Below, piece by piece: positions 32,861 through 40,471 of a stretch of DNA of 64,000 bases. The translations under genes were made by a program, and so were the position numbers. The notes beneath the pieces are model-generated. The model was not told the DNA's origin. It ran no database searches and saw only the letters and a list, made by a program, of their open reading frames with translations. The DNA lies in contig JAFDWU010000005.1 of the NCBI GenBank assembly GCA_018268315.1, positions 146,294 through 210,293 of the forward strand. The letters run 5' to 3'. Every line of letters begins with the position of its first letter. The first letter of the stretch is position 1. The stretch comes from Armatimonadota bacterium (lineage in GTDB: Bacteria; Armatimonadota; Fimbriimonadia; Fimbriimonadales; Fimbriimonadaceae).

Positions 32861-33349
32861 TTACCGAAGGGGGTTTCTACTCCCAAATATCGCTTTCACA
32901 GGTAACACGGATTTGCTTCCCTTCGACCCAATCGCGGTAATCGTACCGCCGCGAGCGTCCAGCCCCTTGGGAACTATCACCGAAAATCCGTCGCCGCTAA
33001 TGCGTCCAGCAAAGCGCTTCGATCCCACTTGCAGGGTGATGCTCTTGGCGTCGTAAACCTCGCCCGCAAGCCTGCCCGGCTTGATCAGCGTGACGCAAAC
33101 AAACGGTTCGCGGCGGATAATCGCGCGGTGATAGGCGAGTTGGGCTTCCAGATCGATGCCTTGCAACGGCATTCCGCCCTGACCTTCGCACATCTGCCTT
33201 ATCACCTCTCTTAACTGAGCGTCGTTCTTGCCCTTACCGAGGGTTGGGCCATAGAACGAGCCTCCCGGCCCATGACAGCGCGCGCACTGCGCGTTGTAAT
33301 ACGCAACGGGCGGATGTGGCGGGATTTGAGCCTGAGCCAGATGCATCAT
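32861..33349 (-). CDS. Small c-type cytochrome
   Basis: 162 residues with one haem site, CARCH (residues 22-26), followed by GPGGSFYGPTLGKG and a MPLQGID stretch whose Met may be the second haem ligand. The C-terminal half (about 85-162, GEVYDAKSITLQVGSKRFAG) is an extra beta domain. It starts inside the stop of the sugar dehydrogenase gene (ATGA), so the two are co-translated and it is the likely electron acceptor of that enzyme. The N terminus is short and only weakly hydrophobic, with no clear signal peptide, although haem attachment needs export. Confidence 0.75.
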   Translation of the reverse strand: MMHLAQAQIPPHPPVAYYNAQCARCHGPGGSFYGPTLGKGKNDAQLREVIRQMCEGQGGMPLQGIDLEAQLAYHRAIIRREPFVCVTLIKPGRLAGEVYDAKSITLQVGSKRFAGRISGDGFSVIVPKGLDARGGTITAIGSKGSKSVLPVKAIFGSRNPLR

Positions 33350-34641
33350 TTTGTCGGTCGAAGCCAGTAGATATTGCCTTTGGTGTCATCGGTGACCAAC
33401 AGGCTGCCATCTTTCATGTTCATCACGTCCACCGGCCGCCCCAGCACTTCCCCATTCTTATCGAGGAAGAAGGCAAGCGGCATTGGACCCGTTGGCCGAC
33501 CAGTTACCTTATCAAACGGCAGCCAGTAAACGCCGTAACCGGCTTTCTCCTTGCGATTCCAAGAGCCGTGAGCGCACACCAAGCAGTCACCGTTCATCGG
33601 CCCAGGACCGGAGTAGAAGGTCCAGCCATCGGGCGCGTAATGCGCCGGCAAAGCGGCGGCGGGCGGAATCGTGGCTGCGCTGAGCTGAACGATGTCCTTG
33701 CGGTGCATGAACTCATAGCGAGGAACGCGATAGCCCACCACGAACGGGTGGCCGTAATAGCCGCCCTTAACCAGCCGGTTGAACTCTTCCGGCGGGTTCA
33801 GGTCGGTCGTCGGCTGCATGCCAGCCTTATCGCCCACCGGGCCGCCGAACCAGTCGCTGCCATGGTCCCAACCCCAAATCTCCTTCGTGCCGGGACGGAA
33901 CAGCAGCTTCTCCGTGTTGCGAAGACCCGCACAGTAAAACTCGGGATTCTTACCATCCAGGTCGTAGTGCCACACTCTTCCACGCTGATCGTCTACCGGG
34001 CCAACGTTTGAGGCATCCCCGATCTCCGTGTAGAAGCCGGTCTTGGTCACCAGCAGCGCGCGCATCCAGTGACCTCCGCCGGTGGGCAGGCTGCCTTGGC
34101 CCATCACCGTCACAATCTCATCTGCCTTGCCGGTTCCCTTGGTGTCTCGGGCCTTGAAGATTTCGCCGGAGGTTCCAAACCAGAGCCAGCCGTCCACCCA
34201 CTGCATCGCGTGGGCGCCCTTCTTTTCAAGAAACACGGTGAGGGGCGCCAGCTTCCCATTCACCAGCTTGGTCTTGTAAATGACCCCGGTGAAGGGAGCG
34301 CTAATATAGATGTTCTCATCCGGGTCCGTGATCATGAACCTCGGCCCGCCGGTGTTGCCGATCTTATCGATCCTCCAGCCTGGGCGAACCCAAACCGGCG
34401 GAGTGTCCGGCCCTACCGTGCCCGATGCGAAATGCCAGGGGTTATCATCGTGAAACCAATTCGTAGCCACCGAGGCGGCGGCGTCAAAATCCTCCGGGCT
34501 CATCAATGGCGCGTTCGGATCAAGCGGAGCGACCTTCTTTTCAGCAGCCGATGAGGCGAGCGCGAAGGTGGAGCAGCCCTGCACCACGATCTGCACAAGC
34601 ATGATCGCGCCAAGGCCCATGAGGACGGTTTTAAATCTCAC
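33346..34641 (-). CDS. PQQ-type sugar (L-sorbosone/glucose) dehydrogenase, lipoprotein-like
   Basis: 431 residues. The N terminus is a signal sequence with a lipobox-like VVQGC at about 19-23. The rest is a six-bladed beta-propeller of the soluble glucose/L-sorbosone dehydrogenase family: GPRFMITDPDENIYISAPF, the LPTGGGHWMRALL blade, FYCAGLRNTEKLLF, EIWGWDHGSDW and NPPEEFNRLVKGGYYGHP. Members oxidise aldoses or sorbosone in the periplasm with PQQ. The cytochrome gene overlaps its stop by 4 nt. The substrate cannot be given. Confidence 0.8.
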   Translation of the reverse strand: MRFKTVLMGLGAIMLVQIVVQGCSTFALASSAAEKKVAPLDPNAPLMSPEDFDAAASVATNWFHDDNPWHFASGTVGPDTPPVWVRPGWRIDKIGNTGGPRFMITDPDENIYISAPFTGVIYKTKLVNGKLAPLTVFLEKKGAHAMQWVDGWLWFGTSGEIFKARDTKGTGKADEIVTVMGQGSLPTGGGHWMRALLVTKTGFYTEIGDASNVGPVDDQRGRVWHYDLDGKNPEFYCAGLRNTEKLLFRPGTKEIWGWDHGSDWFGGPVGDKAGMQPTTDLNPPEEFNRLVKGGYYGHPFVVGYRVPRYEFMHRKDIVQLSAATIPPAAALPAHYAPDGWTFYSGPGPMNGDCLVCAHGSWNRKEKAGYGVYWLPFDKVTGRPTGPMPLAFFLDKNGEVLGRPVDVMNMKDGSLLVTDDTKGNIYWLRPTK

Positions 34642-34744
34642 TAGGACACTATACGGTTTTGAGTCGCGTCGGTTCGACGTTTGCCCGCAATTTATTCAGG
34701 TCTTGCTCTGGGAATTGAGGTGGCGGCGTCGCCATAATGGGGGC

Positions 34745-35149
34745 GTGGCAGAGCAATCCTTCCGGCGCACTCGGGACGACCATGCCTTGGAGACGGCGGC
34801 CGATTACGTCGAGCTTATCGAGGACCTTATCGCCACGTCCGGCGAGGCGCGCGGCTCTGACCTTGCCAAGCGGCTGGGGGTCAGCCACGTTACGGTAACC
34901 AAGAGCCTAACCCGGCTTGCCCGCGATGGCTACGTTTCCTATCAGCCGTACCGCAGCGTGTTCCTTACCGAGAAAGGGGAGGCGCTGGCACGTCAGTCTC
35001 GGAAGAGGCACAAGTTGGTGCTGGATATGCTGCTGGCGCTTGGCGTTCCGCCTGAAATTGCCGAGCATGACGCCGAAGGGATGGAGCATCACGTAAGCGA
35101 AGCGACCCTGAATGCGATCGAAGGATTTCTTAGCGCCCGCGCGCGGTGA
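34745..35149 (+). CDS. mntR: DtxR/MntR family manganese-responsive regulator
   Basis: 134 residues from the GTG at 34745, the usual MntR length; the in-frame region before it overlaps the divergent dehydrogenase gene and is not conserved. It has a winged helix (GSDLAKRLGVSHVTVTKSL, then RDGYVSYQPYRSVFLTEKG) and a dimerisation/metal helix set with His and Glu ligands (RKRHKLVLDMLLALG, then HDAEGMEHHVSEATL). MntR represses Mn uptake and can activate Mn efflux. No SLC35 SH3 domain is present, as in MntR rather than DtxR. Confidence 0.82.
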   Translation: MAEQSFRRTRDDHALETAADYVELIEDLIATSGEARGSDLAKRLGVSHVTVTKSLTRLARDGYVSYQPYRSVFLTEKGEALARQSRKRHKLVLDMLLALGVPPEIAEHDAEGMEHHVSEATLNAIEGFLSARAR

Positions 35150-35183
35150 TCAGGAGCGGTATAATTTGCACCTCTCACCCCGT

Positions 35184-35270
<87 letters not shown>

Positions 35271-35357
35271 TTTTCAACTTTGGTGGCTTTTCCTGAAGCG
35301 CCCATCGCTTGACGCTAGAATCGCGCGCCAGCTGTACGGTACTGTGTCTCCAGTAAC

Positions 35358-37313
35358 GTGAAGTATCAAGAATACGAGCACCTAGTCGGCGAATATCGCA
35401 AGCAGGCTGAAAAAGACAGGGCCAAGTTCGAATCGGACATCCGTTCGTTCATTAAGCTCGGATATATATGCCTTGCCGCTCTTGGCTTTCTTGGGCTCGC
35501 CCTTCTTTCCACCGCTATCCTTATGGTGGTTCTTGGTGGCCCTCGGATGACCCGGCTGGCTTTCTATGTTGGACTAGGTGGTGGTGCGGTCACCTATACA
35601 TTGCTGCGTGTGGTTCTCTGCAAAATGTCCGAGCCCGAAGGGGTGGCTTTACCACGAGATGCTTCAACCGCAAAGTTTTGGGATGCCGTTGAAGATGTCG
35701 CCCGCAAGCTACAGGTCAGAGACCTTAAGGAAATCAGAATTCTCGCGGAGCCAAATGCTTTGATGGTCTACCGGAGAAAGTATGCCTTCTGGGGCGACCC
35801 GCAACCCGTCCTCGGATTGGGACTCCCTTTGCTTCTAAGCATGGACGAAGCGAGCATGCGCGCTATCGTGGCCCACGAGCTAACCCATTTGGCGAGGGAA
35901 GATGCGACCCTTGGGGGCCGCGTGCACATGCTCAGCATCGCCTGGGGGGAGGTAGCGAACAACCGTCGAGTCGGCTTTCTGCAAGGCAAGATCATCGGCT
36001 GGTTTTATCACTTCTACGTACCCAGACTGAACGCAATGGACCTGGCTTACTCCTATTTCCAGGAAGTCGCATGCGATGCTGGCGCGGTTGCCATCGCTGG
36101 CCAAGAAGTTACTAGGAAGGCAATTTGCGCGACTGTGGCATTAGCCGCGCGAACGAGTAAGTATGTCGAAGCAATGCTCAACACAAAGAACTCCTCGGAC
36201 GCCCTTCCTGAGCGATTGAAGAAGTGGACGCAATCTAGTGACAGTTCCGAGGCTTTTGAAGAATTGGTCTTCAACATTTGCGTGCCCACTACCCCATTCG
36301 ATACTCACCCATCTTTGGGCGACCGTTTAATCCAAATCGGGATGGGAATTGATCCACTTGATCATGATTTTATCGACGCGCTCGCAAAGGACATCGTTTG
36401 CTTGAAGGACCCCTCTGCCTGGGATGCCTGGATCGGACCAAGTGGCGATGCCCTACTTACACGGTGCCTCCGTAACCTTGATGATGAATTGAAAAAGCAC
36501 AATGCCCACCCTGCTCAAGGCAAGGCATACGAGGCAGAGAATGCGGCCCAGTTGGCGGCTCTTCAGGCCTCCGCCGAAAGGGCCGATGCTACACCCGAAA
36601 CTCGCCTGCGCCTAGCAAGTCTGGTGGCGACTATAAGCGGATTGGAAAAGGCGACACCATACTTTGAGGCCCTCGTCAGTCAGAGCCCCAATGAACGTGA
36701 ATACGGCTTGCATTTAGCACTCTGCTTATTTGACCGCAATTCACGCGACGCTCGGGCGGCCGAGCTAGCCGAGCAGGGCTTACAAGACCCGAAGGTGGAC
36801 CTAGGTCACCCTTGTTTTCCCCACCTCGCCCGCTACTATTTTCTGAACCGCGAAGTGGACAAGGGCCGGGATTTCTTCATGCAGATCCTTGGTCGTGAGA
36901 TAGCAAGGCAGGACGCGGTGCTTGAACTCGTAAACAGCGACGTGTCCCATAGCGAATTCATTCCCTACGAAGGAGATACTCAGATATTCTCCGATGCTAT
37001 CCGGGTGCTAGAGGGGCAGTCCATATGCCGTGAAGCGCTTGTCGTCATCAGAAGATCAAAAGCTGATGCTCAAATTGAGCTAAAGACTCTGGTCCTCTTG
37101 TTCTACCAACCCTTTCACCCAGGGCCCAAATATCATCGCGAAGTGTCTGCGGTTTGGATGCAGGTGGCCGAACATACGCCAAATGGATGGAAGTCAGTGG
37201 CGTACATCGAAAAGACCCGAGAAGCAAAGTTTTATGCAAAGGTCGCCCGGAAACTCTGGTCGTGGTCGGAAGATTCGTCATCTAAGAATGAGCCCAAGAG
37301 CTTAGCTAAATGA
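35358..37313 (+). CDS. M48-type membrane metalloprotease with TPR-like C-terminal region
   Basis: 651 residues with a GTG start. Two membrane helices lie near residues 35-60 and 66-85. The catalytic motif is VAHELTHLARED (His173, Glu174, His177), and the third zinc ligand is likely the Glu of QEVACDAGA further on. This is the HtpX/Ste24 (M48) layout. After about residue 380 the protein is helical with TPR-like pairs (YEAENAAQLAALQASAE, KATPYFEALVSQSP, DVDKG-like VDKGRDFFMQILG). It probably cleaves damaged membrane proteins. It follows tRNA-Leu and precedes PhyH by 16 nt, perhaps as an operon. Confidence 0.8.
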   Translation: MKYQEYEHLVGEYRKQAEKDRAKFESDIRSFIKLGYICLAALGFLGLALLSTAILMVVLGGPRMTRLAFYVGLGGGAVTYTLLRVVLCKMSEPEGVALPRDASTAKFWDAVEDVARKLQVRDLKEIRILAEPNALMVYRRKYAFWGDPQPVLGLGLPLLLSMDEASMRAIVAHELTHLAREDATLGGRVHMLSIAWGEVANNRRVGFLQGKIIGWFYHFYVPRLNAMDLAYSYFQEVACDAGAVAIAGQEVTRKAICATVALAARTSKYVEAMLNTKNSSDALPERLKKWTQSSDSSEAFEELVFNICVPTTPFDTHPSLGDRLIQIGMGIDPLDHDFIDALAKDIVCLKDPSAWDAWIGPSGDALLTRCLRNLDDELKKHNAHPAQGKAYEAENAAQLAALQASAERADATPETRLRLASLVATISGLEKATPYFEALVSQSPNEREYGLHLALCLFDRNSRDARAAELAEQGLQDPKVDLGHPCFPHLARYYFLNREVDKGRDFFMQILGREIARQDAVLELVNSDVSHSEFIPYEGDTQIFSDAIRVLEGQSICREALVVIRRSKADAQIELKTLVLLFYQPFHPGPKYHREVSAVWMQVAEHTPNGWKSVAYIEKTREAKFYAKVARKLWSWSEDSSSKNEPKSLAK

Positions 37314-37329
37314 AGGAGTTGCCCAAGTA

Positions 37330-37998
37330 GTGCTAAACCACGATGCAGATCGAGACATTAACCGCGAAGGCTATCAACTCATCCAAGGGGTCTTCGCGCC
37401 GGTAGAGATTAGCCAGTTGATTATGGAACTCCCGCCGATGGATGGGCGCGCGGGGACGAGATCGCTGCTCGAATACGAAGTCGGCAAGCGATGCGCGGAT
37501 GACCCACGCATTCAACGCCTGGTGAAGTACGCGCTGGGCGGACCGGCCACCGCCGTCCGCGGCATCCTCTTCGATAAGACTCCCAGCGCGAATTGGGTGC
37601 TGGGTTGGCACCAAGACAGAAAGATCGCCGTGCAGGAACGAATTGATGTGCCGGGCTACTCGGGATGGACGATCAAGGAGGGCGTGGTCCACTGCCAGCC
37701 TCCGGTTCACATTCTGGAAAGTTGCGTCGCTGTGCGAATCCATCTTGATGACTGCGGCGAGGAGAAGGGCCCGCTTCGGGTGATCCCTGGTTCTCACCGA
37801 AAAGGGTTCGGCGGTGAGGTGGATGAATCGCAGGCAGTGACCCTGACTTGCAATGCTGGCGACGTCATCTTGATGAAGCCATTAACTCTCCACGCCTCCA
37901 GCAAATCAAGCTCACCCGACCATCGCCGGATCATCCACATCGAGTACTGCTCAGCCCAACTAGACGGCGGTTTGCAGTGGGCAACGTGGGTTAAGTAG
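37330..37998 (+). CDS. Phytanoyl-CoA dioxygenase (PhyH) family protein
   Basis: 222 residues, GTG start (GTG CTA AAC CAC). It has the PhyH layout: GYQLIQGVFAPVEI opening, the iron facial triad His-x-Asp in LGWHQDRK, the late His in KPLTLHASSKS, and the 2-oxoglutarate-binding Arg in HRRIIHIEY; GPLRVIPGSHRKG is the family signature. It should be a non-haem Fe(II)/2-oxoglutarate oxygenase acting on an unknown small molecule. AAGGAG of the region just upstream supports the start. Confidence 0.88.
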   Translation: MLNHDADRDINREGYQLIQGVFAPVEISQLIMELPPMDGRAGTRSLLEYEVGKRCADDPRIQRLVKYALGGPATAVRGILFDKTPSANWVLGWHQDRKIAVQERIDVPGYSGWTIKEGVVHCQPPVHILESCVAVRIHLDDCGEEKGPLRVIPGSHRKGFGGEVDESQAVTLTCNAGDVILMKPLTLHASSKSSSPDHRRIIHIEYCSAQLDGGLQWATWVK

Positions 37999-38066
37999 AC
38001 ACTTTAGTTTTCCTGTCCCCGTCTTAATTGCAAGCAGATTGCGCTGCAACCTGCGGGTGCGTGAAT

Positions 38067-38402
38067 ATGGATCAAAACAACTACTCAAGCGTCCTCCTGA
38101 TCTTCGGCCTTCTGTCCTACATTCTCTTCGCATTGCCTCTGTACGCGATGGGCAAGAAAATAGGCTCGAATAATCCTTGGTTCGCCTTTGTGCCAATCCT
38201 CAATATCCTCCTGATGCTAGAGATTGGCGGCAAGCCAATGTGGTGGATCATCCTGATGTTCATCCCCTGCGTCAACGCAATTGTTGCGGTGATTGTCTGG
38301 ATGGCGATAGCCGAAGCCATGGATAAGCCCAGTTGGCTCGGCCTCTTGATGCTGGTTCCAGGCGTTAACTTCCTGCTTCCCTTCTACCTGGCTTACGCCT
38401 AA
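38067..38402 (+). CDS. DUF5684-like small membrane protein
   Basis: 111 residues from the ATG at 38067 (MDQNNYSSVLLIFGLL). Three to four hydrophobic helices, with KIGSNNPWFAFVPILNIL and AMDKPSWLGLLMLVPGVNF as repeated Pro-x-Leu/Val-Asn turns; that two-fold pattern is typical of DUF5684. A TTG start at 38028 would add 13 Cys-rich residues and is less likely. Function unknown. A hairpin follows its stop. Confidence 0.75.
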   Translation: MDQNNYSSVLLIFGLLSYILFALPLYAMGKKIGSNNPWFAFVPILNILLMLEIGGKPMWWIILMFIPCVNAIVAVIVWMAIAEAMDKPSWLGLLMLVPGVNFLLPFYLAYA

Positions 38403-38411
38403 CGCTTTGTT

Positions 38412-38445
38412 GCACAGCCGGGAGGCTGTTCCCGCTCGGCTGTGC
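38412..38445 (+). terminator. Hairpin after the DUF5684-like gene
   Basis: GCACAGCCG (38412-38420) and CGGCTGTGC (38437-38445) pair perfectly over 9 bp around a 16-nt loop, 9 nt after the stop. No T tract follows, so it may be a terminator or a palindromic repeat. Confidence 0.45.
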
Positions 38446-38482
38446 CTTGAACCTCCGGCTTCCAGCAGGTACTGTTAACCCC

Positions 38483-39109
38483 ATGTACCCGATGCCGGAG
38501 TTTCAGGAGAAGGACCGCGACGCGATCGTCGGCTTCATGCGCGAGTATCCCCTCGCGACCATCGTCACCCACACTGAGGGCGGCCTGGTTGCAACCCATG
38601 TCCCCGTCATCACGCGCATCGAGGGCGACACCGTGAAACTCCGCGGGCACGTGATGCGAAACACGGATCATTGGCGCGGCTTTGTAGCCAGCCCGAACGT
38701 GCTAGCCACCTTCCACGGCCCCAACTGCGCCATCCCCGCGAGCTGGTATCCGGAGCGCGATAACGGCGGCACCTGGAACTACATGGCCGCCCATGCCCAC
38801 GGCACGCTGACCATGCTGCCACAGGAGGACCTCATCGAAATCCTGCGCGAGCTGAAGGAGAGCAACGAGCCGGACCCCGCCAGAACCTTCGACACCCTCT
38901 CGCAAGAGTATCTGGCTCGCATGCTGCCCGCCATTCAGGCTTTCGAGATCAAGGTGGAGCGGCTGGAGGCGGTATTCAAGCTGAGCCAGAACCGCGACGA
39001 TGCCTCGTTCGCTACCGTGGTGAGGAACCTCACCGCAAGGGGTGGATGGTCGGCGGATGTCGCGCGCCACATGGCGGCGCGTCGGGCTTCTGCGGCTGCA
39101 AACCAATAG
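38483..39109 (+). CDS. FMN-binding negative transcriptional regulator (PaiB-like)
   Basis: 208 residues from the ATG at 38483 (MYPMPEFQEKD). It shows the PaiB split-barrel pattern: IVGFMREYPLATIVTH, HVPVI, RGHVMRNTDHWR, the ASWYPERDNGGTWNYMAAH core and the KLSQNRDDASFATVVRNL end. PaiB lowers sporulation and protease gene expression in Bacillus; here the target is unknown and the protein may simply be a flavin-binding enzyme. No paiA homologue is adjacent. Confidence 0.87.
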   Translation: MYPMPEFQEKDRDAIVGFMREYPLATIVTHTEGGLVATHVPVITRIEGDTVKLRGHVMRNTDHWRGFVASPNVLATFHGPNCAIPASWYPERDNGGTWNYMAAHAHGTLTMLPQEDLIEILRELKESNEPDPARTFDTLSQEYLARMLPAIQAFEIKVERLEAVFKLSQNRDDASFATVVRNLTARGGWSADVARHMAARRASAAANQ

Positions 39110-39152
39110 CAAGGGATTTGCGCTGAGGACCTAGAGGTAGTAATATTGCGCG

Positions 39153-40457
39153 ATGGGCAATCCCGCTGGTGAGCGTGTTAAGGCGTTAACTGCGCACGTC
39201 GTCTATTTCGACCGTGTCAACTATTCGCTGCTTCCCATCGAGCAACAGATTGCAATCACGGAAGAGCTGAACTCATTTATTCGATCACTTCCGACCTATC
39301 AAGAAGCAGTAGCAAGCGAGGAAGTCATTTCGCTAGATAGTGGTGACGGCGCGGCGCTGATATTCCTCCGCGATCCGCAGCAAGCCGCTGACGTTGCCTT
39401 GGCGATTACCGAGTACAGCCGGGGCCAAACCACTAATAAGATCCGTGTGGGCATGAACAGTGGACCCGTGACCATTCGGACTGACTTGATGGGTAAACCA
39501 AACGCTACCGGATCAGGGATTGATCTTGCCGCTCGCGTGCAGTCACTGGCCAAACCCGACGTTTTGTATCTGAGCTTGGCCAGCGCCCAACAGCTTCACG
39601 CCTTCGAATCATGGCGACCAAACCTTGTGGACATGGGAGTGCAGCTCGTAAAGCACGCAGAACAGATTCACGTATACGCCTTCAAGCCTGAGGGAGTAGC
39701 GATCGACGTTTCCGATAGCGGTACTCCCATCGCTTCTCAACTGACTTTCAAGCCAGAAGGAGCCGCGCCAATAGCGCAGGCGAAGCGCTCCCCTATTCCC
39801 TTGCTCGCAGCCGCTGTCGGCGTCGTCCTTGCCGGATTACTGCTCACCCGCTTCGTATTTAAGCCGATGCAAGCTCAGGGGAAAGCTGACAAAGTATCTC
39901 CGGCTTTGGCGCGCACCTTCAAGGATAGGGCCTCATTTGAAGCGGCGGCAGGGCAAGCCCAGGCATTGGGGATCGAGAGATTTCTGGGAACAAATTTTCC
40001 GATCAACTGGAATGTTGATGAAGGGTTGGGCTATGCCACGAAGGGGACCATTGCGATTGATGACTACACGTTTTCGGGATTCTCTCTAGGAGGAAAGATT
40101 TCGGAGACTTACATCATCACATCTCCGAAGGCTGATCTGGTCGGTGACCTCGGCTCGGTGTACGGTGGCCGTTCCAGTCTCTTCGTTACGCTTCCCCCGG
40201 GAACCAAGGCCTTCGGAACTTACTATGGGCAGCAACTGCCAGGCGGTCGACACCTGCAGTCCGAGCGGATGAACCTTGCAATAAGCATTGAACAGGACGG
40301 AACTTGGCGACGTGTCCTCGTCGACACGTTCGGATATGGGGAAACTAAGTTTCTCGGAGTCGTCAGCCCAGTCAACATCCAGGCGATCGCATTTGATAGC
40401 GGGCGAAAAGATGACGGCCCATTCATTGCCATAAGCGGCATGGAAGCGAGCCAGTAG
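39153..40457 (+). CDS. Transmembrane class III cyclase homologue with outer beta-sandwich domain
   Basis: 434 residues. The N-terminal ~180 residues are a class III cyclase-like domain: Asp20 (VVYFDRVN) and Asp65 (LDSGDGAALIF) are the metal aspartates and Arg128 (LAARV) is present, but the catalytic Asn is Asp124 and the substrate Lys position is Leu61. One membrane helix lies at 214-232. The remaining ~200 residues would be outside and look like the beta-sandwich of PEP-CTERM exported proteins (YATKGTIAIDDYTFSGFSL, FVTLPPGTKAFGTYYG, FLGVVSP). Activity is doubtful; a sensor role is inferred from the topology. Confidence 0.75.
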   Translation: MGNPAGERVKALTAHVVYFDRVNYSLLPIEQQIAITEELNSFIRSLPTYQEAVASEEVISLDSGDGAALIFLRDPQQAADVALAITEYSRGQTTNKIRVGMNSGPVTIRTDLMGKPNATGSGIDLAARVQSLAKPDVLYLSLASAQQLHAFESWRPNLVDMGVQLVKHAEQIHVYAFKPEGVAIDVSDSGTPIASQLTFKPEGAAPIAQAKRSPIPLLAAAVGVVLAGLLLTRFVFKPMQAQGKADKVSPALARTFKDRASFEAAAGQAQALGIERFLGTNFPINWNVDEGLGYATKGTIAIDDYTFSGFSLGGKISETYIITSPKADLVGDLGSVYGGRSSLFVTLPPGTKAFGTYYGQQLPGGRHLQSERMNLAISIEQDGTWRRVLVDTFGYGETKFLGVVSPVNIQAIAFDSGRKDDGPFIAISGMEASQ

Positions 40458-40471
40458 TCCCGTTGTGCGTC

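Noticed and set aside
34568..34744. An N-terminal extension of MntR
   Set aside because: It overlaps the divergent dehydrogenase gene, and the MntR family begins near the GTG at 34745.
36714..36722. TTAGCACTC, half of a CIRCE operator, inside the M48 gene
   Set aside because: No GAGTGCTAA follows at the 9-nt spacing, and it lies in coding sequence; a chance match.
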